This document shows, one piece after another, positions 8,607-16,347 of a DNA stretch of 64,000 nt. Under the pieces are notes generated by a model that worked only from the letters and a program-made list of their open reading frames with translations, had not been told where the DNA came from and made no database searches. Position 1 is the stretch's first letter. The number at the start of each line of letters is the position of its first letter. A program made the translations under genes and the position numbers. The stretch is from 55-13 sp037190145. GTDB taxonomy: Bacteria; Armatimonadota; Fimbriimonadia; Fimbriimonadales; Fimbriimonadaceae. The DNA lies in the NCBI GenBank assembly GCA_037190145.1, contig JBBCJU010000009.1:62001-126000 (forward strand), written 5' to 3'.

Positions 8607-11243
8607 TTGAACAGTTTTGGAGCAAAGACAACTCTTGCCAGCGGGGGCAAGACCTACACCATTTACAGCCTAAAGGCGATACCCGGCTCCGAAAGACTTC
8701 CCTATTCCCTTCGAATTCTGCTTGAAAATCTGCTTAGAACGGAGGGGCAAGGTTCTGTAACCAAGGATGACATCACCAACCTGGTCAATTGGAAACCTAA
8801 AGCGGATCCCGTTCACGAAATCGCTTACTCACCCGCCCGCGTTCTTCTTCAAGACTTCACCGGTGTCCCCTGCGTAGTCGACCTCGCCGCAATGCGCGAT
8901 GCGATGAAAGCTCTGGGAGGCGATCCTGGGAAGATCAATCCTCTGCAACCGGTAGAGCTAGTTATCGACCACTCTGTTCAGGTCGACGCCTATGGAACTG
9001 AAGCCGCTCTCCTTATCAACCGCGATCTGGAGTTTGAGCGTAATGAGGAACGTTATCGCTTCTTAAAGTGGGGTCAAAACGCGCTTAAGAACTTCAAGGT
9101 AGTTCCCCCCAATACTGGTATTTGTCACCAAGTAAACCTGGAGTATCTCGCACGTGGAGTCTTTGTCAATGAGGAGACGGGCGAAGCTTATCCCGATACC
9201 TTAGTTGGAACGGACAGCCATACCACCATGATCAATGGATTAGGTGTTCTTGGTTGGGGTGTAGGTGGTATTGAAGCAGAGGCTGCTATGCTTGGCCAGC
9301 CCGTTTCAATGCTGATCCCACAGGTTATCGGATTCAAACTCACGGGCAAACTCAAAGAGGGTGCCACGACGACCGACCTCGTTCTTCGCGTGACCGAAAT
9401 GCTCCGCAAGAAGGGTGTCGTAGGTAAATTCGTTGAGTTCTACGGAGCCGGTGCTCTCAGCCTCCCACTTGCGGATCGGGCCACTATCGGCAACATGGCT
9501 CCTGAGTACGGTGCAACCTGCGGAATCTTCCCAATCAGTGACGCAACCCTGGCTTACCTCCGCCTAACGGGCAGACCTGAGTGGCAGATCCAGTTGGTAG
9601 AAGACTACATGAAGGCTCAGGGCATGTTCTGGACTGAAGAGTCGCCTGAAGCGGAGTACACAGACACACTTGAGTTGGATCTCAGTACGGTGGAACCCAG
9701 CGTAGCCGGTCCAAAACGACCTCAAGACCGCATTTTGCTCAGCGAGGCAAAGAACTCTTTACACAACGCTTTCCCGCAGATTGTGACTGGTGGCGGAATT
9801 GCCACTGCATCTCGCAGCGAACTCAGCAATGCAAGCGTGGTTATTGCCGCGATCACCAGTTGCACCAACACCTCGAACCCCAGCGTTATGGTAGCTGCGG
9901 GCATCTTGGCAAGAAAGGCTGCCGCCCGTGGTTTACAGCCTAAAGAATGGGTGAAAACCTCCTTGGCTCCAGGCTCAAAGGTTGTGACCGAGTACCTCGA
10001 GAAGAGTGGCCTCTTGGATGACCTAAATCAGATTGGCTTTAACGTCGTCGGATATGGATGCACGACCTGCATCGGTAACTCTGGCCCATTGCCCGATGCG
10101 GTGACCAAGAAAGTTCAAGAGAATGACTTGGTGGTCTGTAGCGTTCTGAGCGGCAACCGAAACTTTGAAGGCCGAATTCAGCAGGACGTCAAGGCAAACT
10201 ATCTGATGTCACCTCCACTTGTTGTGGCTTATGCATTAGCCGGAACGATGGAGATTGATCTTCAGAATGACGCCATCGGTAAGGACCGAGACAATAACGA
10301 CGTCTATCTGCGTGATATTTGGCCAACTCAGTCGGAAGTTGCCGGAGTCATCGAATCCAGCATCGATAGAGACCTATTCACTCGGTCCTATGCCGATGTC
10401 TTCAAAGGAGACGAGAAGTGGGCCGAAATCAATGCTCCTGATGGAGAGTTGTTCGAGTGGGAAGACGCATCCACTTACATCAAGAACCCACCTTACTTCC
10501 AAGGAATGTCTCGTCAGGCTCCCGATCGCGTACCAGACCTGATTGGACTTCGTGCCTTAGCCGTATTGGGCGATAGCATCACTACTGACCATATCAGCCC
10601 CGCTGGCTCAATCAAGCTGAGTGCACCCGCCGGTAAGTATTTGACCGATCGCGGCGTAGAAGCAAAGATGTTCAACTCCTACGGCGCTCGCCGTGGACAT
10701 GATGAAGTGATGGTTCGAGGAACCTTTGCCAACGTTCGTCTGCGAAACCAGCTCGCTCCCGGGACTGAAGGTGGAGTGACCACCTTCTTGCCAACGGGTG
10801 AAGTGACGACGATCTACGAAGCTAGCGTTCAGTACAAGTTGTCTGGCATTCCTCTTATTATTATCGCAGGCAAGGAATATGGATCAGGCTCCAGCCGAGA
10901 CTGGGCTGCCAAGGGAACCAATCTCTTGGGAATCAAGATTGTATTGGCCGAGAGCTTTGAGCGCATTCACCGATCCAACTTGGTCGGCATGGGCATTCTC
11001 CCGCTTGAGTTTGTGAATGGTGAGAACCGAGAATCACTGGGCTTGACTGGGCACGAAGAGTTCAGCCTTGTCGGCTTCTCTGATTCCTTAGCCAAGGGTT
11101 TTGCCGACGGCAAGATCTTAACCATGCAAGCTGGAGTGAAGGAATTTAAAGTGAAGGTTCGAATCGATACCCCACAAGAGATTCTCTACTACCAAAATGG
11201 CGGCATTCTGCAATACGTATTGCGCCAATTGTTGAATGGATAG
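8607..11243 (+). CDS. acnA: Aconitate hydratase A
   Basis: Aconitase converts citrate to isocitrate in the TCA cycle using a [4Fe-4S] cluster. The cluster cysteines are visible in ITSCTNTSNPSVM and in GYGCTTCIGNSGPLP. The C-terminal swivel domain carries GKEYGSGSSRDWAAKG, with the active-site Ser and Arg. I place the start at TTG 8607, giving MNSFGAK, which matches AcnA N-termini. AGGAGG lies five bases upstream (8596-8601), and this gives 878 residues. An upstream in-frame ATG at 8550 would add 19 residues that look non-coding. The gene overlaps rimO by 8 bases. Confidence 0.95.
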   Translation: MNSFGAKTTLASGGKTYTIYSLKAIPGSERLPYSLRILLENLLRTEGQGSVTKDDITNLVNWKPKADPVHEIAYSPARVLLQDFTGVPCVVDLAAMRDAMKALGGDPGKINPLQPVELVIDHSVQVDAYGTEAALLINRDLEFERNEERYRFLKWGQNALKNFKVVPPNTGICHQVNLEYLARGVFVNEETGEAYPDTLVGTDSHTTMINGLGVLGWGVGGIEAEAAMLGQPVSMLIPQVIGFKLTGKLKEGATTTDLVLRVTEMLRKKGVVGKFVEFYGAGALSLPLADRATIGNMAPEYGATCGIFPISDATLAYLRLTGRPEWQIQLVEDYMKAQGMFWTEESPEAEYTDTLELDLSTVEPSVAGPKRPQDRILLSEAKNSLHNAFPQIVTGGGIATASRSELSNASVVIAAITSCTNTSNPSVMVAAGILARKAAARGLQPKEWVKTSLAPGSKVVTEYLEKSGLLDDLNQIGFNVVGYGCTTCIGNSGPLPDAVTKKVQENDLVVCSVLSGNRNFEGRIQQDVKANYLMSPPLVVAYALAGTMEIDLQNDAIGKDRDNNDVYLRDIWPTQSEVAGVIESSIDRDLFTRSYADVFKGDEKWAEINAPDGELFEWEDASTYIKNPPYFQGMSRQAPDRVPDLIGLRALAVLGDSITTDHISPAGSIKLSAPAGKYLTDRGVEAKMFNSYGARRGHDEVMVRGTFANVRLRNQLAPGTEGGVTTFLPTGEVTTIYEASVQYKLSGIPLIIIAGKEYGSGSSRDWAAKGTNLLGIKIVLAESFERIHRSNLVGMGILPLEFVNGENRESLGLTGHEEFSLVGFSDSLAKGFADGKILTMQAGVKEFKVKVRIDTPQEILYYQNGGILQYVLRQLLNG

Positions 11244-12630
11244 AAGCCAGAAGGTCCGGATCGTCACCCTTGGCTGCGCCAAAAACGAGGTTGACAGCGA
11301 AGAGATAGCAGGCGTTCTGGGCCAAGCGGGCTATGACATTGACGGTGTGTCCAAAAAAGTGGGCGTCACCGTCATCAACACCTGCGGCTTTTTGGAGGCA
11401 GCGAAGGAAGAATCCATTCGTGCCATTAAGGAAGCCGTTCGGGAAAAACGCGCCGGGAAGACTGAGAAAGTTATCGTTGCCGGCTGTCTCGCTCAGAGAA
11501 TGGGCCAAGAACTGGCTGATTTGGCCCCTGGAGCCGATGTTTACGTCGGGGTGGGACAAATGGGCCGGTTCGACCAAATCGTGCGGGAAACGCCCCGTCT
11601 TGGCCGAGAAGAGAAGATTCAGGTAAGCGCCCCTCATCACCGATGGGCGGATGTACCAACCCGGGCCCGAAGTGGCCGCCCTTGGAGTGCTTACTTAAAA
11701 GTCAGTGAAGGCTGCGACCATAAGTGTACGTTCTGCACTATCCCAAGCTTCCGAGGTGGTCACCAATCCAAGCCAATGGAAAGAGTGTTGGCAGAGGCTA
11801 ACCACTTGGCGCGGCAAGGAACGAGAGAGATCAACCTGATCGCTCAGGATGTCACTCAGTATGGATACGATCTTTACCGAGAATTCACCCTGCCCAAGCT
11901 TTTAAGGGAGTTGAACAAAGTGGAGGGTATCGACTGGGTTCGTATTCTCTATTTCTATCCTAACCGGTTGACAGATGATGTGATCGATGCGATGGCGAAC
12001 TGTGAGAAAGTGGTTCCCTACATCGACATCCCCCTTCAACATGCTCATCCTGACGTTTTGCGCCGCATGAAGCGACCTTGGGATGGCGAACGCTACCTGA
12101 AGGTTTTTGACAAGGTCCGAGCCGCAATGCCAGAGGTTGCTATTCGCACCACATTCATTGTCGGCTTTCCGGGAGAAACGGATGATGAGTTCAAGTATTT
12201 GCTAGATTTTGTGAAAGAATCCAGACTGGATAGGGTGGGAGCATTTGTCTTCTCCCGCGAGCCGGGTACGCCCTCGCATGATATGGATAGCCAGGTATCG
12301 GCAAAGGTCAAGCAAGAGAGATATGACAAGCTGATGCGAACTCAACAAAAGATCTCCCTAGAGGTGAATCAAAGCTGGGTTGGCAGGTCTTTGAAGGTTC
12401 TAGTTGAGGACAAGCAGGGCGATTGGTGGATCGGTCGGTCTCATAGAGATGCACCCGAGATTGATGGCATGATTTTCTTCCAAGGAGAAGCGGCTTTAGG
12501 ACATCTGGTAAATGTCGATATCGATAAGGCAGAGGCCTACGACTTATACGGAAAGTCCGAAGGCTTTGTGGAGAAGCCAGGCAGGAAACTGAGGCCACTA
12601 CGTCAAGCCGGACCGATTGCTCCTCAGTAG
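11236..12630 (+). CDS. rimO: Ribosomal protein S12 methylthiotransferase RimO
   Basis: RimO is a radical-SAM enzyme that methylthiolates an aspartate of ribosomal protein S12. The N-terminal UPF0004 domain carries LGCAKNEVDSE, with further cysteines in NTCGFLEAAKEES and AGCLAQRMGQEL. The radical-SAM cluster motif CDHKCTFCTIPSFRG lies near residues 155-170. A TRAM-like domain forms the C-terminus (from about 380, SLEVNQSWVGRSLKVLVE). At 464 residues the length is normal. The start overlaps the end of acnA, so the two genes are probably cotranscribed. Confidence 0.95.
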   Translation: MDRSQKVRIVTLGCAKNEVDSEEIAGVLGQAGYDIDGVSKKVGVTVINTCGFLEAAKEESIRAIKEAVREKRAGKTEKVIVAGCLAQRMGQELADLAPGADVYVGVGQMGRFDQIVRETPRLGREEKIQVSAPHHRWADVPTRARSGRPWSAYLKVSEGCDHKCTFCTIPSFRGGHQSKPMERVLAEANHLARQGTREINLIAQDVTQYGYDLYREFTLPKLLRELNKVEGIDWVRILYFYPNRLTDDVIDAMANCEKVVPYIDIPLQHAHPDVLRRMKRPWDGERYLKVFDKVRAAMPEVAIRTTFIVGFPGETDDEFKYLLDFVKESRLDRVGAFVFSREPGTPSHDMDSQVSAKVKQERYDKLMRTQQKISLEVNQSWVGRSLKVLVEDKQGDWWIGRSHRDAPEIDGMIFFQGEAALGHLVNVDIDKAEAYDLYGKSEGFVEKPGRKLRPLRQAGPIAPQ

Positions 12631-12633
12631 GCG

Positions 12634-12639
12634 TACAAT
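12634..12639 (+). promoter_or_regulatory. Probable -10 box of hicBA (TACAAT)
   Basis: TACAAT ends six bases before the hicB ATG, with ATTTTC between and no Shine-Dalgarno sequence. A transcript from this box would begin at or next to the start codon. The -35 position is not clear. Confidence 0.45.
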
Positions 12640-12645
12640 ATTTTC

Positions 12646-12861
12646 ATGACGTATACGGTCAGGTTGCTATTCGACGCAGAAGAGAATACATATGCAGTCT
12701 GGTGCCCATCGCTCCCAGGTTGCTGGTCGCAGGGCAGTACCGAAGAAGAAGCTCTTGAGAATATTCGCGAAGCCATTGGTGAGTATCTATCCATACAAAC
12801 CGAAGTAGCTCCTCCTCAGGGTTCTTATGAGCGAACCGTTCAGGTTGAGAAAGTTGCCTAA
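12646..12861 (+). CDS. hicB: HicB-type antitoxin
   Basis: This 71-residue protein has the partial RNase-H-like fold of HicB: a YTVRLLFDAEENTYAVWCPSLP strand region, GCWSQGSTEEEALENIREAI, then EYL. It would neutralise the HicA mRNA interferase encoded next. There is no C-terminal DNA-binding domain, so it belongs to the short HicB forms. The order antitoxin then toxin is the reverse of the classical hicAB order but is common. It sits 15 bases after rimO and overlaps hicA. Confidence 0.92.
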   Translation: MTYTVRLLFDAEENTYAVWCPSLPGCWSQGSTEEEALENIREAIGEYLSIQTEVAPPQGSYERTVQVEKVA

Positions 12862-13069
12862 ATACCCCGGGGTTAGTCACAAGCGAGCGGTACAAGCACT
12901 CGAAAAAGCAGGTTTTCAAGTTGTAAGGGAAAGCAGTCACATCATCATGTCCAATGGAGTTATCACTTTGGTGATTCCGAGGCACAATCCTGTCAACCAG
13001 TTTGTTATGGCAGGGTTAATCAAAGACGCCGGATTAACGGTCGAACAATTTAAGGATCTTCTGAAATAG
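12827..13069 (+). CDS. hicA: HicA-type mRNA interferase toxin
   Basis: This 80-residue small toxin has the HicA double-stranded-RNA-binding-like fold. RKLPKYPGVSHKRAVQALEK and AGFQVVRESSHIIM include the expected catalytic histidine (SSH). VIPRHNPVNQFVMAGLIKDA matches the second conserved half. The ATG at 12827 adds eight residues before RKLPKYPG; a TTG at 12845 would give a more typical N-terminus. The gene overlaps hicB by 35 bases. Its TAG stop overlaps the proposed ATA start of the next gene. Confidence 0.92.
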   Translation: MSEPFRLRKLPKYPGVSHKRAVQALEKAGFQVVRESSHIIMSNGVITLVIPRHNPVNQFVMAGLIKDAGLTVEQFKDLLK

Positions 13070-13998
13070 AACTCTCCTCAATCCCCATTTGGCAAGCTCC
13101 CACAGGCTCCATTGCGGGGCCAGAGCTCTGTACCTCAGTAGCAAATGCGGGTGGAGTGGGGGCTATGGGATTAACTTGGACAGCCCCAGAGATTGCCGCA
13201 GAATGGGTTCGCCTCGTTCGTAGCTCTACCCAAGGTTTATTTCAAGCCAATTTTGTTCTCCACTTTGAGCCTAAGGCGCTCTGTGCGGTGCTAGAAGCAG
13301 GCATCCCCATCGTTACATTTTCTTGGGGGTTACCCACTCATGAAGCCAAACTCGTCAAGGAAGCTGGGGCGCAATTAGGAATTCAAGTGGTTAGTCCACA
13401 AGGTGCGCTCAGAGCTTTGGAATTGGAACCTGATTTCCTGATTTGTCAGGGCATAGAAGCAGGGGGGCACGTTCAATCTAGTACTCCATTGATGGAGTTA
13501 TTGCCAAAGGTTATGGCCGTGGCAGACGATACGCCGGTTATTGCGGCGGGTGGCATTTCTGTTGGGGCACAGATACAGGAAGTGTTAGATCTTGGGGCCA
13601 CTGGGGCCATGCTTGGAACTCGATTTGTAGCAACCCAGGAGTCAAGAGCGCATCCACTTTATAAACGCGCTTTGGTGGACCATGTTGATACGGCACTGAC
13701 GATCTGCTTTGATGGCGGTTGGCCAAATGCTCCCCATCGGGTCCTTCGAAATTCAACCTATTTGAACTGGGAAGCTGCCGGGTCTCCTCAGGAACCTGTC
13801 AGACCTGGAGAAGGAGAGAAGACTGCTCATATCCTCGGGGAACCTATTTGGAGATATGAAGACACTGCTCCTCGCAACGGGATGGAAGGGGACTTGGAGG
13901 CGATGTGTCTCTATGCTGGCACAGGTGTGGCAAACATTCACGATCTGCCATCTGCGCAAGACTTGATCACTCGCTTGATAGCTGAAGCAGGCCTTTAA
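13066..13998 (+). CDS. Nitronate monooxygenase-like FMN protein, probable ATA start
   Basis: This is a TIM-barrel FMN protein of the 2-nitropropane dioxygenase family. EAGGH (the conserved histidine) and PVIAAGGISVGAQIQEVL plus GAMLGTRFVATQES (FMN phosphate binding) are visible. The first conventional start is GTG at 13156, but the conserved family N-terminus is encoded upstream in the same frame as IPIWQAPTGSIAGPELCTSV. The frame is open only to a TAA at 13051 and contains no ATG, GTG or TTG there. ATA at 13066, nine bases after AAGGA (13052-13056), fits best and gives 310 residues. It overlaps the hicA stop as ATAG. A base error turning ATG into ATA is the alternative. Confidence 0.8.
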   Translation: MELSSIPIWQAPTGSIAGPELCTSVANAGGVGAMGLTWTAPEIAAEWVRLVRSSTQGLFQANFVLHFEPKALCAVLEAGIPIVTFSWGLPTHEAKLVKEAGAQLGIQVVSPQGALRALELEPDFLICQGIEAGGHVQSSTPLMELLPKVMAVADDTPVIAAGGISVGAQIQEVLDLGATGAMLGTRFVATQESRAHPLYKRALVDHVDTALTICFDGGWPNAPHRVLRNSTYLNWEAAGSPQEPVRPGEGEKTAHILGEPIWRYEDTAPRNGMEGDLEAMCLYAGTGVANIHDLPSAQDLITRLIAEAGL

Positions 13999-14013
13999 CT
14001 AATTAAGGCCTGC
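13987..14013. terminator. Hairpin over the stop of the nitronate monooxygenase-like gene
   Basis: GCAGGCCTT (13987-13995) and AAGGCCTGC (14005-14013) form a perfect 9-bp stem around a loop containing the TAA stop. It lies between convergent genes ending at 13998 (+) and 14022 (-). The following + strand sequence is only moderately T-rich. Confidence 0.55.
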
Positions 14014-14021
14014 GATCTTAC

Positions 14022-15467
14022 TTATGGCTGGCGTCCACGGCCAATAGGGCCTTGTAAGCCACCCCCATTGCCGGGACGAATAGGGTCTGGACCTTTGGGG
14101 CCTGGGCCGTCATCATCGTCTGATTTGCCAAAGATACGAGCTTTCACATTCTTTGCTTCTAAGTCGTCTTCATCCTCTTTGGTAGAAACAATAACAGTTT
14201 CTGCAAGGATATCATCTCCCAAAGAAGTTTGTGCCCTTGCTTGAGCTTTACCCGGCTGACTTTTGAGAGTAAGGAATTCGGTCTCTCCGTTATATAGAGC
14301 CTCATAGGCCCAAACATGTCTCCATCGTCCACCTGGAAGTTCTTGTCTCGCTTGTGGATCACCAGTGATCACAGCTCGACGGCTACCTCGACCATACCAA
14401 TATTCAATCTTCGCTGCTGTAATTGCAGTTGGGTAGCTCCTCATCGTCTTCGCATTTTGAACGTCATCATCGAGCTGACTTTCTTTGGGATCCCGTTGGA
14501 CAGGTGGAGCACCTGGTCGATCCTCCGAAACCTCTTTGGGAACGATAGGCCTGAAAGGAGGGATATCAACAACTTCTGCCTTAGTTTGCTTATCTTTTGG
14601 CTTAACAAGCATATCAACGGCCCCAGTCAAGACAGCACGCTTTTCCCTTCGAAAAATAACGGCCTTAGCACATGACATGTTTGCTTTCGCCGAGAAGTAT
14701 TTTACGTTGCCCGTGGCGGTTACGATATCTGGTTCAAACTCGTGAACAATCTTGTCTGCTTTAACGATAATGTCTCCATCCGTTGCTGTACCTTTAGTCG
14801 CTGTACGGATTCCTTTCTTGTCGGAGATATCACCACCATCGGACGTAATGAGCCATTGTCTTCTAGGAGCTTGCCCCCCGTCTTGGAGATTTAATGCCAG
14901 ATTGCCATCCCATGTAAACGGTCCAAACCTAGCATGCCTTTCGCTTAAATCATAGCGAAGGTTCATTGTCGTCAACAGGCCACCGTAAAACCGACCCCGA
15001 ACGGTCCCGGGCACATACAGTGCATCTTCTCGCTGGTTGACGCGAAACAAGGGGGTTTTTAAGTCAATATCTTTATTCCAAATGCGAGCATCGTCGGCAG
15101 TTAGAATACGTCCTGTCGCATTCCACAGGGCGGTGGGTGCGGAGAATTTTACATTCTTGCCGTCTTTGGTCAGATAAGCCCCTTCGTGCACTCCCTGCAT
15201 TTGATATTGCGTGCGGTTGGATGGAATGAAGACCCGATCCACCGTAGCCTCCGCAACCCGTTTGTTTCCAGAGTATTGGACAAGCTTCACCTTGCCCAAG
15301 GTGATCCCCAGTTCATCCGGCGTCACAATATTCCCCTTGCGCATATTCACAAGCGGATCGATTTTAGCGAACTCCTGAATGTAGAAAATCGAACCTACGG
15401 CAGTCGCAGCCATTGCGACCACCATAGAACTCTTTTTCAAAAACGTCGATTTAGTTGAGCGTGACAT
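14022..15467 (-). CDS. LptC/LptA-like (OstA domain) envelope protein
   Basis: This 481-residue protein starts at MSRSTKSTFLKK. One membrane anchor spans about residues 9-30. It is followed by a beta-rich LptC-like part (about 40-180) and an OstA/LptA-like part with DGDIIVKADKIVHEF, IVTATGNVKYFSAKANMS and AVLTGAVDMLV. These domains form the periplasmic bridge that carries lipopolysaccharide or a related lipid to the outer membrane. Having both in one chain would be a fusion. The C-terminus is Pro/Gly-rich. The start overlaps the end of the upstream lipoprotein gene by 17 bases. The assignment rests on motif-level resemblance. Confidence 0.7.
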   Translation of the reverse strand: MSRSTKSTFLKKSSMVVAMAATAVGSIFYIQEFAKIDPLVNMRKGNIVTPDELGITLGKVKLVQYSGNKRVAEATVDRVFIPSNRTQYQMQGVHEGAYLTKDGKNVKFSAPTALWNATGRILTADDARIWNKDIDLKTPLFRVNQREDALYVPGTVRGRFYGGLLTTMNLRYDLSERHARFGPFTWDGNLALNLQDGGQAPRRQWLITSDGGDISDKKGIRTATKGTATDGDIIVKADKIVHEFEPDIVTATGNVKYFSAKANMSCAKAVIFRREKRAVLTGAVDMLVKPKDKQTKAEVVDIPPFRPIVPKEVSEDRPGAPPVQRDPKESQLDDDVQNAKTMRSYPTAITAAKIEYWYGRGSRRAVITGDPQARQELPGGRWRHVWAYEALYNGETEFLTLKSQPGKAQARAQTSLGDDILAETVIVSTKEDEDDLEAKNVKARIFGKSDDDDGPGPKGPDPIRPGNGGGLQGPIGRGRQP

Positions 15468-16347
15468 CGGGCACCGTAACCGGAACATTCGGCAGGGTGA
15501 GCGTAACTGTCTGAGTCGGAGCCGTCTGAGATCCCTTTTGGAAAGACACCTCGTAGGTTCCCGGAGTGACCCAGAAATAGTATCTGCCGTTATTGCCCAC
15601 GTTGAAGACTCGCACAGGGGTCGAACCCTGACTCAGGGTTACAATCGTTCCAAGCGAAGTTCCAACTGGCAAAACTCTGCCAGTTATATTGTACGGCGGA
15701 TTTGTCGGAGGGTTTACATCGTCAACGGGAGTCAGTAGGACATCGCCAATATCAACGATACCGCTACCATCCTTTACGAATGGCGCCGCGGTGAAATCGG
15801 TTCGCAAGAACGCGCCCTGCTTGATTGCAGAACCTACGATGCCCCAGAAAGCGGTCTGAGTATCGCTTGAGTATCCAACCCCTGATAGGTTGAATACGCC
15901 CGAGGCATTCGACTTCCCAGATTGCCCACCGAAGCTCACATCTGCGTTTACGATGGGTTCAGACGTTAAGGCGTTGACGGCTCGGCCTCGGATGGTGACT
16001 TGTTCAGGCCCCACCCAAAGATCGCCGATGACGGTCTGCCCATTAGCCGCCGCATGATTAAATGTGAACTGTGGCCAACCTGATTGATTTGTATTTACTA
16101 CTGTCTGGCTAGTTCCTGAGGGGATGGAGTTTAGCAAGAAACTGCCGTCGGACAAGTCCGTAACGGCTGATGGACTACCACCCGGAGCCTGCACCGTTGA
16201 AGCAGGGTTGGTGGGACCGCCCGTCACTACGCTAAGGACACGCCCAATCAATGCGGTTCCGCCACCGCCGCCTCCACCACCGCCGCCTCCGCAGCCCGCC
16301 ATGATCGCTAACACAGCAACAAGACAGAAAGCCAGGATTCGTTTCAT
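15451..16347 (-). CDS. Lipoprotein with glycine run and carboxypeptidase-regulatory-like domains
   Basis: This 298-residue protein has a lipoprotein signal peptide with lipobox LAIMAGC (Cys 19). Eleven glycines follow directly, acting as a spacer from the membrane. Repeated small beta-sandwich units then follow (ALIGRVLSVV, VTIRGRAVNALTSEPIVNAD, YNITGRVLPVG), typical of carboxypeptidase-regulatory-like or SpaA-like folds. It begins one base inside the stop of the 920-residue gene (TAATG) and overlaps the LptC/LptA-like gene. All three genes are probably one operon. Confidence 0.8.
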   Translation of the reverse strand: MKRILAFCLVAVLAIMAGCGGGGGGGGGGGTALIGRVLSVVTGGPTNPASTVQAPGGSPSAVTDLSDGSFLLNSIPSGTSQTVVNTNQSGWPQFTFNHAAANGQTVIGDLWVGPEQVTIRGRAVNALTSEPIVNADVSFGGQSGKSNASGVFNLSGVGYSSDTQTAFWGIVGSAIKQGAFLRTDFTAAPFVKDGSGIVDIGDVLLTPVDDVNPPTNPPYNITGRVLPVGTSLGTIVTLSQGSTPVRVFNVGNNGRYYFWVTPGTYEVSFQKGSQTAPTQTVTLTLPNVPVTVPDVTLN

